Source: a virus
DNA length: 64,000 bases
IMG/VR virus record: IMGVR_UViG_3300047393_000086
Location: 1 to 64,000 of that record
Direction: 5' to 3' (one strand)
Part shown: piece by piece, positions 6,523 through 13,558 of the stretch
How positions within the stretch are numbered: the first letter of the stretch is position 1
Layout of the letters: every line of letters begins with the position of its first letter
Program-made: the position numbers and the translations under genes
Notes under the pieces: generated by a model
Database searches by the model: none
What the model was told of the DNA's origin: nothing
What the model saw: only the letters and a program-made list of their open reading frames with translations

Positions 6523-6531
6523 GTAAATATA
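6523..6531 (-). promoter_or_regulatory. putative promoter, TATATTTAC box
   Basis: The minus strand reads TTTATATTTACATATCAAATT about 20 bases upstream of the 74-residue gene. It directly follows a hairpin terminator, forming a terminator-promoter cassette. Confidence 0.65.
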
Positions 6532-6539
6532 AACAAAAA

Positions 6540-6563
6540 AATCCAGACTAAAAAATCTGGATT
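6540..6563 (-). terminator. hairpin terminator
   Basis: The stem AATCCAGA/TCTGGATT is followed on the minus strand by seven T residues. It ends the run of capsid-targeted genes. Near-identical copies lie at 12062 and 13302. Confidence 0.7.
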
Positions 6564-6583
6564 GTTAAATTTATGTTAAAGTT

Positions 6584-7126
6584 TTATAAATTCATAGTGT
6601 GCTTTGTTCCGTCTGCCATACTATAAACAATATGTAGCGGTTTCAGCGAATGCTCTTGTGAATTTAAAATCTTTAAATATTTACTCCCCTTTCCAGGTTT
6701 TAAGTATGCAACTGTCATGTGTGGATGATAATCCGGATAGTCTGACGAATATGGTAGTTCGCATAGAGATTTATTTGCAGCATGTAAATTATCTCCCTTA
6801 ATGTCAAATTTAAGTACATCAAATTTTTCATTTTCAAATAGGGAAATATTGTGGGCTAAACATTCTCCAAAATCAAAGCCATCCAGCTTTTCCCTTACCT
6901 GCTCTAACGATACATCTGGTTTTAAACCATATAATAGGGTACAGTGAGGTTCTGTTTCTAATCCATGACCTCCATTATTATCATCATGATAAATGTCTTC
7001 TGCACTAATTTCTTTATGAATTGCTTTCATCTGCGGAAAGTCAAAATATAACATTGCACAATTAGAATCGTAAGTTGGTTTTTCAGCTTCGTTCATGAAT
7101 TCTTCAAATAATTTTATTCTTTTCAT
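6584..7126 (-). CDS. 2H phosphoesterase-like internal protein with capsid-targeting leader
   Basis: The N terminus MKRIKLFEEFMNEA matches the T4 capsid-targeting sequence (MKTYQEFIAEA in the T4 internal proteins), with a likely prohead-protease cut after NE at residue 13. The body has two H-x-T motifs, HCT at 61-63 and HMT at 136-138, in hydrophobic contexts (HCTLLYG, HPHMTVAYL) typical of 2H phosphoesterases. Those enzymes act on 2'-5' oligonucleotides, cyclic phosphates or ADP-ribose derivatives. Inference: the mature enzyme is packed in the head and injected, perhaps to destroy a host signalling nucleotide or repair RNA ends. It is last of five adjacent leader-bearing genes. Confidence 0.75.
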   Translation of the reverse strand: MKRIKLFEEFMNEAEKPTYDSNCAMLYFDFPQMKAIHKEISAEDIYHDDNNGGHGLETEPHCTLLYGLKPDVSLEQVREKLDGFDFGECLAHNISLFENEKFDVLKFDIKGDNLHAANKSLCELPYSSDYPDYHPHMTVAYLKPGKGSKYLKILNSQEHSLKPLHIVYSMADGTKHTMNL

Positions 7127-7144
7127 ATCTATTTCTTTTATTAA

Positions 7145-7444
7145 TTATGCTCCAAAATCTAAGTCAAGTGTATCATCCTTTTCATCATCATAATCTCCAG
7201 TTAAATCAACATCTTTTAAATCTATACCTTCAACTTTAATCTTTGGTCTAAAATGACCATCTCCGTCAAAATATGCTTTAAAGCTTCTACCAGAACCTAC
7301 AGCACCACACCATTCCATGAATGCAAACATTTTTAAAAAATCGTCTGCAGTTTCTTGGTCAATATTAGAAATAGTTACATTTAATGTAACTGTTCCGTCT
7401 TCCGCTTCATTTAAGAAGTCTTCGAATACTTTTATATGTTTCAT
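7145..7444 (-). CDS. internal protein with capsid-targeting leader, unknown function (99 aa)
   Basis: The leader is MKHIKVFEDFLNEAE, with a predicted cut after residue 13. The mature part is about 86 residues, beta-rich (VTLNVTISNIDQETADDFLKMF), with a very acidic tail (DYDDEKDDTLDLDFGA). The acidic tail looks like a DNA mimic or a metal-binding tail, but this is only appearance. The gene shares one base with the neighbour at 7444. Confidence 0.6.
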   Translation of the reverse strand: MKHIKVFEDFLNEAEDGTVTLNVTISNIDQETADDFLKMFAFMEWCGAVGSGRSFKAYFDGDGHFRPKIKVEGIDLKDVDLTGDYDDEKDDTLDLDFGA

Positions 7445-8208
7445 TATTTCTTGTTTTCTTTTTTATCGTAATATTCCCAAACCTCATCTAATTGTTTAGG
7501 ATCTGCTAACCAGCTTTCCCACCAGCCTCCACCTTCTTCTTCAACTAAAGAACCATCTTTTAATTTACGATATTCTTTTTCTTTAACTGCAATTTTAAAA
7601 GTTTTTGGTGTAAATGGAAATGATTTAATATAATGCATACAACCAATTTGTTCTTCGCTGCCCTCAGTTATACTAACATGACCTGTAAAACCATAATCTT
7701 TTCCTTCAGGAATCCATACGATTGAATCTAAGTAATATGGTTGACCTTCTTTACCTTCTTTGAAAACCGAACTAAGTCTCATATTTTGAAAAGTTCCAGT
7801 GCCTTCTTCAGCGTCTTCGTATATTGAACAATCTGACCATTCTTCGTCTGTTCCCATGATTCCTTCTCCAAGTGGCTCCTGCGCTAATAATTTCTGTAAC
7901 ACTTGAACAATAACTGCACTCGTAAATGGAGCTGAGCCACCGCTTTGACCAGAATCAGCAAATTTCTTTACTAATGCCATTACTTCAGGCACAAACTCTT
8001 TAATAATTGGAGTCCCACCTTCATCTTTACCTTCAGCATTTTTCATCATAAGATCCAATTCAAATTGAGCCTTATCGACTAATCCTTCATTGATAGAATC
8101 AACAGAGATCATCTTAACACCTTCGTGTAAGAATTTAATTAGCTGAAATTTAACTTTGTTTTCGATTGATTCTGTTAAGAATTCTTCGAATAATTTAATT
8201 CTTTCCAT
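7444..8208 (-). CDS. internal protein with capsid-targeting leader, unknown function (254 aa)
   Basis: It starts MERIKLFEEFLTES, again leader-like with a predicted cut after TE. The N-terminal third is helical (VKMISVDSINEGLVDKAQFELDLMM). The C-terminal half has a beta-rich part (PYYLDSIVWIPEGKDYGFTGHVSITEGSEEQIGCMHYIKSFPF) and an aromatic, acidic tail. I do not recognise a family. The start overlaps the end of the acetyltransferase gene by 14 bases. Confidence 0.6.
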   Translation of the reverse strand: MERIKLFEEFLTESIENKVKFQLIKFLHEGVKMISVDSINEGLVDKAQFELDLMMKNAEGKDEGGTPIIKEFVPEVMALVKKFADSGQSGGSAPFTSAVIVQVLQKLLAQEPLGEGIMGTDEEWSDCSIYEDAEEGTGTFQNMRLSSVFKEGKEGQPYYLDSIVWIPEGKDYGFTGHVSITEGSEEQIGCMHYIKSFPFTPKTFKIAVKEKEYRKLKDGSLVEEEGGGWWESWLADPKQLDEVWEYYDKKENKK

Positions 8209-8554
8209 TTGTTGGGTATTTTACCATTGTATTTCTTGTTAAACTCTTGTCTGTGTTTTTTACAAAACCTAGACCTTTATAAAATTTCTCTAATCGTGAA
8301 ACTGATGTTGCCCCAAAATCTTTTGATGGAGTTAAATATATTGGTTTGTTTTGTGCATTTGCAAATGCAATTACCAAATCCATAACTTCAGTGCCAATTC
8401 CCTCTCCCCTTTTTTCTTTAGGTATTTCAATTCTTGTAAGTTCGACATAATTTGGGGTATTAAATACATCCAACTTAATTCCGAACTTACCCTCTAAATC
8501 TTTAAGGACCATTTCCTCATTTAAGAACTCTTCGAAAAGTTTAACCTTTTTCAT
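8195..8554 (-). CDS. GNAT acetyltransferase-like internal protein with capsid-targeting leader
   Basis: The leader MKKVKLFEEFLNEE (cut predicted after NE) is followed by a compact GNAT fold: the beta strand VELTRIEIPKEKRGEGIG has the acetyl-CoA-binding R-G-x-G-I-G signature at residues 49-54, then a helix TEVMDLVIAFANAQ, then the typical late strand-turn RLEKFYKGLGFV. GNAT enzymes move an acetyl group from acetyl-CoA to an amine. At 119 residues it is near the minimum size. Inference: packed in the virion and delivered to acetylate a host target early, in the way T4 delivers Alt. Confidence 0.75.
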   Translation of the reverse strand: MKKVKLFEEFLNEEMVLKDLEGKFGIKLDVFNTPNYVELTRIEIPKEKRGEGIGTEVMDLVIAFANAQNKPIYLTPSKDFGATSVSRLEKFYKGLGFVKNTDKSLTRNTMVKYPTNGKN

Positions 8555-9338
8555 CGATTTCTTTTATTTTTTTAATCGCCCAATCGACTCCTTCATCTCC
8601 ACCCCAAATTAACCAAGCAACATATCCATTATCTTTCCATGGTGTTGATTTATATTCTGGATTTATTTCTGAATTTTTTCTATGTCGATTAAATTGTGCC
8701 ATTCTACTAATAACATCTCGGGAAAGCTTTTCTCCTTTTGCCAATTGATTCGCTCTCTGCCATCCAACTGGAGTACCTGCAGTTACCTCATCGCGACCAT
8801 ATTCATCTCTCCAATCAAGTGCTTTCTTTGCGTTTGCTTTTGCAGCAGCTGGATAGTCATTATAAGTTTCTTCAGCCTCATTTAGGGACTCTTCAACTTT
8901 ATAAGGTAACTTTTCGTCATGTCCGCCATCTCTGACCTCTTTAGCCAAATCAGCATCTGCTTTTTGCCAAGTACCATCACCTTTTTCAAGGAATGCATTT
9001 ACACGGGCATAACCCCACTGTTCTTGTGTTGCTCCTGGATGGTGGCTAGAATTCCAAGCTCCCATTCCTCTGCGCATTACAGCTCTAATAATTCCGATCG
9101 GAACTCCAGATTCTTTTGCCTTTTTATCCAATGCTTTATTGATTGCAGCATTATCTAGTTCCTCTCTAGATGTTTCTTTTTCTTCTGCTTCTTGAACATG
9201 TTCTGGAGAATTATCGTGTCCACATTCGTGACAAATATAAACATCATCTCCACCCTCTTCGAGCCTCCATTTCCAGCCGCATTCATCGCACTTTATCTGG
9301 TTCGCCGAAAATTCTTCGAATGTTTTTAGTTTTTTCAT
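8541..9338 (-). CDS. zinc-ribbon multi-domain internal protein with capsid-targeting leader
   Basis: The protein starts MKKLKTFEEF, then has a zinc ribbon with cysteines at 17, 20, 36 and 39. A domain follows with VMRRGMGAWNSSHHPGATQEQW (residues 87-108, resembling DUF5824). After a linker containing SLNEAEE (151-157) comes a domain with WRDEYGRDEVTAGTPVGW and DNGYVAWLIWGGDEG. Both domains recur in phage structural and head proteins. The linker carries a second perfect leader-type cleavage motif (LNE|A), and VQE|A at 48-51 is a third. Inference: the protein is cut into two or three pieces in the prohead. It is first in the run of five. Confidence 0.65.
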   Translation of the reverse strand: MKKLKTFEEFSANQIKCDECGWKWRLEEGGDDVYICHECGHDNSPEHVQEAEEKETSREELDNAAINKALDKKAKESGVPIGIIRAVMRRGMGAWNSSHHPGATQEQWGYARVNAFLEKGDGTWQKADADLAKEVRDGGHDEKLPYKVEESLNEAEETYNDYPAAAKANAKKALDWRDEYGRDEVTAGTPVGWQRANQLAKGEKLSRDVISRMAQFNRHRKNSEINPEYKSTPWKDNGYVAWLIWGGDEGVDWAIKKIKEIDEKG

Positions 9339-9340
9339 AG

Positions 9341-9350
9341 ATTATATATC
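9341..9350 (-). promoter_or_regulatory. late-promoter-like box abutting a start codon
   Basis: GATATATAAT on the minus strand lies only two bases before the ATG at 9338. It matches the late box exactly, but the transcript would start at or inside the gene, so it may be non-functional or give a leaderless message. Confidence 0.35.
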
Positions 9351-9806
9351 TTATAAATAAGATGATGAAAGGTCTCTCAGATGATTTAAAAGGGATCTGT
9401 CCTCAATTCTATGAATTATTTTCATTCCTTCTTGTTGTCTTTTAAGACCAATTGTTGTTTGTCCAGAATTAAATGTAATTGTATGTAGCTTTGCAATTTT
9501 AGGGTCCATTTCAAAAATACAGCCGGAAAATTGGTCATCTTTTGTCTGTAAAGGGACTGAAACCCAATAAACTCGATGTGAATTCATAATTTTGTTGTAT
9601 TGACCTTTAGGAATTGAGAATGAATCAAAATAAATTAAGGGTGCATTTGTTTTTACCTCAACATTATTTCCATCAATTATCATATCCTTTTCAGAATCAA
9701 AAACATTTAAGGACTCATCGACTTGATGTCCATTATCTCTAAAATGTTTTGCTACAATCTTTTCGCCTAACATTCCTAATAGGACTTTTTTATAATCTAC
9801 TGACAT
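9351..9806 (-). CDS. PD-(D/E)XK-like nuclease candidate
   Basis: The ATG at 9806 (MSVDYKKVLLG) is preferred. An upstream in-frame start at 9860 would overlap the preceding gene by 71 bases. The sequence has GMLGEKIVAKHF, then FDSEKDMIIDGNNVEVKTNAP: an early Glu, an Asp, and E-V-K, the spacing of a PD-(D/E)XK nuclease core. This fold occurs in restriction enzymes, Holliday-junction resolvases and repair nucleases. No specific family was recognised, and catalysis is inferred from the motif alone. Confidence 0.5.
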   Translation of the reverse strand: MSVDYKKVLLGMLGEKIVAKHFRDNGHQVDESLNVFDSEKDMIIDGNNVEVKTNAPLIYFDSFSIPKGQYNKIMNSHRVYWVSVPLQTKDDQFSGCIFEMDPKIAKLHTITFNSGQTTIGLKRQQEGMKIIHRIEDRSLLNHLRDLSSSYL

Positions 9807-10104
9807 CTTTCCATTCTTTTTTATATACTTTCTCCCAATGTGCTCTGTATTCTCTAACATTAATCATTTTAATGGTGTAAGACCATTCCGTATCGTCTTC
9901 AATAATCGTTATGAATAATGTGATTGTTGATGGAGGAACATATGAATCTTTAGCCCACTTAAATAATTTTTGAATATTTCCTTTCTGTCTTAATTTTTTA
10001 GAAAATGTTCTAATATCGCAATCATGCCATACAAAGGGATGGTAGCTCAAAATACTCGAGCTACCATGTCCTATATAACCTATATTAAATATGATTAGTT
10101 TCAT
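9790..10104 (-). CDS. hypothetical protein (104 aa)
   Basis: It starts MKLIIFNIGYIGHG, a predicted beta strand, and ends in a basic, aromatic stretch (HWEKVYKKEWKDVSRL). No known motif is seen. It overlaps the RNA-ligase stop by one base, so it is translated from the ligase message, and it overlaps the nuclease-like gene by 17 bases when that gene starts at 9806. Confidence 0.55.
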   Translation of the reverse strand: MKLIIFNIGYIGHGSSSILSYHPFVWHDCDIRTFSKKLRQKGNIQKLFKWAKDSYVPPSTITLFITIIEDDTEWSYTIKMINVREYRAHWEKVYKKEWKDVSRL

Positions 10105-11228
10105 TAGTGAGAATCTCCAACGTTATTCTTTTCACCATAAATCAAATAGTCTGGATTAATTACTTTCGCAACTTTTTGTCTTTCACCAGTAACATGTTTG
10201 ATTACAATTCCTTCATGCGGCACTTTAGTTCCTTCAATGAAATTATTAAATACAAAACCGTCTTGTACCTCTTGATTCCATAAACCATCATAAAGTACTT
10301 CAACGTGTGGAAGTTCTAATACATCTTCAATGATATATTGCGCCAAATCAGTATCTGCGTATCTACCATCGATTGTGATATCGAATCCAGCGAATTTGAT
10401 ATCGGTTAAACCATATTCGTAATTCTTTTGAATTCCTGCACCATAGATTTCTCCATATAGAACAAATCCTCCACCGATCTCTTCAGTATCTCTAGTTTTT
10501 ACAGCTTCCCATAATTTTTGTTTGATACCATAATCTTCGGCAATAGTTCTCCAAACATCAGTTGAATAGAATCCCTGAGAATCACTCCCTTTCTCCACGT
10601 TATGAGAACCATACACATATTCGTAACCAATCCATTCGTCAGCAAGTCCAAAGAATTTCTTTAATTTATCAAAGAACGATAATTTATTCTTACGAACAAT
10701 ACCGAAACGTGCATTTGTACCGTGTAATTTACGGGTAATTTGAACCCCATCCTCTTCTGTGAATAATCCAGCAACATTCTTTAAGTTCGGAAACTTATAG
10801 TAAACTGTAAAATTCGGGTTAGATTGGTAACGAATCTTTTTACCATTCGCTAATTGCACTTGTTTTACAGGTGGTTCGAACTTAGTAATACCAAGTTCAT
10901 CCATTAGGTCTCTACCCTCTCTAATACTTGATGCTTTGATATGAATGATTGGAATAATCAAACATTCTGAATAAACTCCACGTAATTTTACAGTACGTAC
11001 TCTTTGACCTTTACGTAAGTATGAAGTTACTCCCATTTTATCTGACAATTCCTGTGGAATTACAGCATCTGTAGTTGCAATTGCTACTAAAGCACCTTGG
11101 TTAAATTCACCTTTTTTAGTGACCGCATTCCACCCACCAACAATTGCTAATTCGATGTTATCAGCACCTTCAATTGGTCTGATTTCTGTGATTTGCCCTA
11201 CATAGCAAACTGAATTTTGATTTTCCAT
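10104..11228 (-). CDS. RNA ligase, DRB0094 (Rnl5-like) family
   Basis: The 374-residue length and two-part layout fit the DRB0094 RNA ligase family. An N-terminal OB-like domain (residues 1-115, with VTSYLRKGQRVRTVKLRGVYSECLI) precedes a nucleotidyltransferase domain. Motif I is K167-LHGTN, where the lysine takes AMP. YVYGSHN, FVLYGEIYGAGI, HEGIVIKH and KVAKVINPDYL fit motifs III to V. Such enzymes join RNA or nicked RNA/DNA ends using ATP. With the kinase at 12666 and phosphatase at 18030 it could repair tRNAs cut by host defence nucleases, as T4 Rnl1 and Pnkp do. Confidence 0.85.
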   Translation of the reverse strand: MENQNSVCYVGQITEIRPIEGADNIELAIVGGWNAVTKKGEFNQGALVAIATTDAVIPQELSDKMGVTSYLRKGQRVRTVKLRGVYSECLIIPIIHIKASSIREGRDLMDELGITKFEPPVKQVQLANGKKIRYQSNPNFTVYYKFPNLKNVAGLFTEEDGVQITRKLHGTNARFGIVRKNKLSFFDKLKKFFGLADEWIGYEYVYGSHNVEKGSDSQGFYSTDVWRTIAEDYGIKQKLWEAVKTRDTEEIGGGFVLYGEIYGAGIQKNYEYGLTDIKFAGFDITIDGRYADTDLAQYIIEDVLELPHVEVLYDGLWNQEVQDGFVFNNFIEGTKVPHEGIVIKHVTGERQKVAKVINPDYLIYGEKNNVGDSH

Positions 11229-11611
11229 TATATTAATTCAAATTTAGTTATTTTATCTCTACTTTCTTCTTTGTTTATTCCTATTAAATAATTCTTAACA
11301 TTTCTAACAATTAATTTGCTATAAAATGTTCCAATATATCCTAAAGTTACTTTTTTCTTTTCGGATGGTCTTTGTGTTAAATCAATTTTAGCATTTTTAA
11401 CATCACTTATTGCGGATAGTATTTGGTTTTTATAGCCTGATTTACCATCAATTAAATTAATGGTTCTTTTAGTTAAAATACCGTCGACAACTATTCTAAT
11501 TTGATGAGGTTTCTTACCCTTAAGATATGTGATTAAATATTCATCGTATCCAGTTTGTTTAAATCCTTCATCGGTCTTTTCGTATTTTGCGACTTTAAAA
11601 CTCGTTTCCAT
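11228..11611 (-). CDS. hypothetical protein (127 aa)
   Basis: A basic, beta-rich soluble protein with no recognisable family (YDEYLITYLKGKKPHQIRIVVDG, then EKKKVTLGYIGTFYSKLIV). Its stop codon overlaps the RNA-ligase start by one base, so the two are likely co-translated; a link with RNA repair is only contextual. Confidence 0.55.
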   Translation of the reverse strand: METSFKVAKYEKTDEGFKQTGYDEYLITYLKGKKPHQIRIVVDGILTKRTINLIDGKSGYKNQILSAISDVKNAKIDLTQRPSEKKKVTLGYIGTFYSKLIVRNVKNYLIGINKEESRDKITKFELI

Positions 11612-11613
11612 AC

Positions 11614-11928
11614 TTATTTAATTAATGATTCTATTTTGTCTGTGAAATCTCCAGCATAAGTTGTACCTCCAACATTAAACTGTGTTAATTCATTTTCAGT
11701 GTAATTTCTTGAGAATGTTTTCCAATCATAAATTGTAAATATCTCATCGTTAAATTCTACGACCCATTCTACTTGAACTTTGTCGTCTCCTGAAGGTTCG
11801 TCATATGTAGGTTCTCCTAAAGTTTCTATCAATTGACTATAAGTCGCATTAATATAACCTTTGTGCGATGAACCATTAGTAACTCCGTCTGCTTCTTGAA
11901 AATTTAGTACTTTTAAATTTGTTTTCAT
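11614..11928 (-). CDS. hypothetical phage protein (104 aa)
   Basis: An acidic soluble protein. It contains SHKGYINATYSQLIETLGEPTYDEP and KVQVEWVVEFNDEIFTIYDWKTF, an alpha-beta pattern I have seen in small phage proteins of unknown role. It is in the operon that begins at the promoter at 12045 and leads into the RNA ligase. Confidence 0.6.
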   Translation of the reverse strand: MKTNLKVLNFQEADGVTNGSSHKGYINATYSQLIETLGEPTYDEPSGDDKVQVEWVVEFNDEIFTIYDWKTFSRNYTENELTQFNVGGTTYAGDFTDKIESLIK

Positions 11929-11930
11929 CT

Positions 11931-12020
11931 TTATATTGTTTTTAATAACATTTCCATTGTTAATACTCCTGATGCATACATTTGATTTAATTCTTCGTCT
12001 GTGTAAGTTCCGTTTGCCAT
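11931..12020 (-). CDS. very small protein (29 aa)
   Basis: The frame starts MANGTYTDEELNQMYASG and ends MLLKTI. It starts 25 bases after a TATATTTAC promoter and stops three bases before the next start region, so it looks like the first gene of the operon. No function is known. Confidence 0.5.
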   Translation of the reverse strand: MANGTYTDEELNQMYASGVLTMEMLLKTI

Positions 12021-12044
12021 AATGGTTTTGTTTAAATTTGATAT

Positions 12045-12053
12045 GTAAATATA
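12045..12053 (-). promoter_or_regulatory. putative promoter, TATATTTAC box
   Basis: The minus strand reads TTTATATTTACATATCAAATT, immediately after a hairpin terminator. It drives the 29-residue gene, two unknown genes and the RNA ligase. Confidence 0.65.
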
Positions 12054-12061
12054 AACAAAAA

Positions 12062-12085
12062 AATCCAGATTAAAAAATCTGGATT
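12062..12085 (-). terminator. hairpin terminator
   Basis: The stem AATCCAGAT/ATCTGGATT with a T-run on the minus strand is nearly identical to the hairpin at 6540. Confidence 0.7.
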
Positions 12086-12115
12086 GTTAAATTTATGTTA
12101 AAGTTATTAACAATT

Positions 12116-12655
12116 TTACTTGAATATCTTTCCCACTTCTTCTTTACCAAATTTTGCCTCTAATGCTTCTATTGCCAGTTTTTTATCACTAGAACTTAAT
12201 GCCTTAAAGTTTGCCTCAATCATACTATTATTTTCAGTCGCACTTTTATATTTTCTACCATCATCAATATATTGAGCGTAGAAATCATATGAAAATGCAT
12301 ACTTTAAGAATTTCTCAAGTTCTGACATGTATTTCCCTTCTAATGTCTTTGTTAAATCAGCAACCTTAGTTTTCTTTTTGTTTAAATAGAATTCCCATGA
12401 ATCTGTTGTCATTCTCCATTTAGCAGTCATGAACATGTGAATAACATCACCTTCCGAAAGGGTCACTTGAAATTTAATACCATCACTTGTTGATTGGTCT
12501 TGAATATCTTTAATCCATTTTTCGTCATTAGTCGGTAGGACTCTAGAAACTACGAATTTAGCGTCTTGTAATAGTTCTTCAGGAGAACCCCACTTGCCTT
12601 TTTCTAATTCTGAATAGGTAGTGTATTTTTCAAAGGTCATTATTGCTTTTTTCAT
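12116..12655 (-). CDS. hypothetical protein (179 aa), possible weak capsid-targeting leader
   Basis: It starts MKKAIMTFEKYTTYSELEKGKWG, a loose match to the MKxxxxFEEF leader, so packaging is only possible. The rest is helical and basic/acidic, with KFQVTLSEGDVIHMFMTAKWRMTTDSWEFYLNKKKTKVADL in the middle. No family was recognised. It lies directly before a hairpin terminator. Confidence 0.55.
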   Translation of the reverse strand: MKKAIMTFEKYTTYSELEKGKWGSPEELLQDAKFVVSRVLPTNDEKWIKDIQDQSTSDGIKFQVTLSEGDVIHMFMTAKWRMTTDSWEFYLNKKKTKVADLTKTLEGKYMSELEKFLKYAFSYDFYAQYIDDGRKYKSATENNSMIEANFKALSSSDKKLAIEALEAKFGKEEVGKIFK

Positions 12656-12665
12656 AATCTATATA

Positions 12666-13067
12666 TTATAGTTTAATTTCAAATCTTTGTTTCATTTTGT
12701 CCAAGGTTTCTTGAGGAACTCCATGAACATTAACTCCTTCATGTCTGTTTTCTACGATTAGGGAAGTTACTCGATAACCATATTGTTCAGCAAGTTTATA
12801 GTAAACTTCCATTTCCCATTCTTGAGTGAATGTATTTGAAACTATGATTGCACTATTATGTCCTAGAAACATTGCGCGTTCTACCGAACTTTGACACCAT
12901 TTATGGGCCTCTTTGATTTGAGTAACGTCGAATTTATATTCTCCATCTCTCATAAAAAACATATCAGCTTCAAAGTGAGCAGTTCCGGAACTACCAGCCC
13001 CTAATAACACTGCAGTTGTTGATTTCCCACTTCCAGGTAATCCTCTAAGTAATATTAAATTTTTCAT
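12666..13067 (-). CDS. P-loop polynucleotide kinase-like protein
   Basis: It starts with a Walker A motif, LLRGLPGSGKSTTA (residues 6-19), very like T4 polynucleotide kinase (IGCPGSGKSTWA). The body fits the N4BP2/AAA_33 kinase family: FEADMFF, IKEAHKWCQSSVERAM, IVSNTFTQEWEMEVYY and NVHGVPQETLDKM. Such kinases phosphorylate 5'-OH ends. T4 Pnkp fuses kinase and phosphatase; here the matching phosphatase would be the separate gene at 18030. It overlaps the small membrane gene by four bases. Confidence 0.75.
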   Translation of the reverse strand: MKNLILLRGLPGSGKSTTAVLLGAGSSGTAHFEADMFFMRDGEYKFDVTQIKEAHKWCQSSVERAMFLGHNSAIIVSNTFTQEWEMEVYYKLAEQYGYRVTSLIVENRHEGVNVHGVPQETLDKMKQRFEIKL

Positions 13068-13261
13068 TTTTTTAATTTATATAAATTAATTCCTAAAATT
13101 AGTACGTTAGTTATAATAACCGGAACTGATTCTAAAATTGAACCATAAGTAATCCATGCAATGCATCCAGCGATATTAACCAATCTTAGCTTTTTAACGT
13201 CCGTCATTAAAAAAGAGGAGGATGTTAGGATCATTGCAGCGTATCCAAGTATTTCAATCAT
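13064..13261 (-). CDS. small membrane protein, YgjV/SemiSWEET-like (65 aa)
   Basis: The sequence has two hydrophobic helices: ILGYAAMILTSSSFLMTDV and LVNIAGCIAWITYGSILESV, then VIITNVLILGINLYKL. The N-x-x-G...YG...P-x-x-x-x-N pattern resembles YgjV-type or PQ-loop small membrane proteins. Transport is not shown. It is the first gene after the promoter at 13285 and is co-translated with the kinase. Confidence 0.6.
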   Translation of the reverse strand: MIEILGYAAMILTSSSFLMTDVKKLRLVNIAGCIAWITYGSILESVPVIITNVLILGINLYKLKK

Positions 13262-13284
13262 TTTTGTTTGTTTTAATTTGATAT

Positions 13285-13293
13285 GTAAATATA
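13285..13293 (-). promoter_or_regulatory. putative promoter, TATATTTAC box
   Basis: The minus strand reads TTTATATTTACATATCAAATT just after the third copy of the hairpin terminator. Confidence 0.65.
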
Positions 13294-13301
13294 AATAAAA
13301 A

Positions 13302-13325
13302 ACTCCAGACTAAAAAATCTGGAGT
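13302..13325 (-). terminator. hairpin terminator
   Basis: The stem ACTCCAGA/TCTGGAGT, with compensating changes relative to the copies at 6540 and 12062, shows the stem is under selection as a structure. Confidence 0.72.
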
Positions 13326-13342
13326 GTTAAATTTATGTTAAA

Positions 13343-13558
13343 TTATTCAACACTTTCGTGTTTCTTAATTTTATGATGTTTTTTATATTCGTTAATAAAG
13401 CTTTCGCCAACTCCAATTTCATCAATGATATACTCATCAGGAATTAGGGGCTTTCGGGCTCGACCATTGATAATTCTATCAGGATTTTGTTCATTTAAAA
13501 ATACTGTCATGTATTTTGTTTTTGAACGTTCTGATTTTCTATAAACTACAACTACCAT
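13343..13558 (-). CDS. hypothetical basic protein (71 aa)
   Basis: A basic soluble protein beginning MVVVVYRKSERSKTKYMTVFL, with a helix at the C terminus (ESFINEYKKHHKIKKHESVE). Its start overlaps the sigma-factor stop by one base, so it is co-translated with the sigma factor and might be a partner of it; that is inference from position only. Confidence 0.55.
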   Translation of the reverse strand: MVVVVYRKSERSKTKYMTVFLNEQNPDRIINGRARKPLIPDEYIIDEIGVGESFINEYKKHHKIKKHESVE

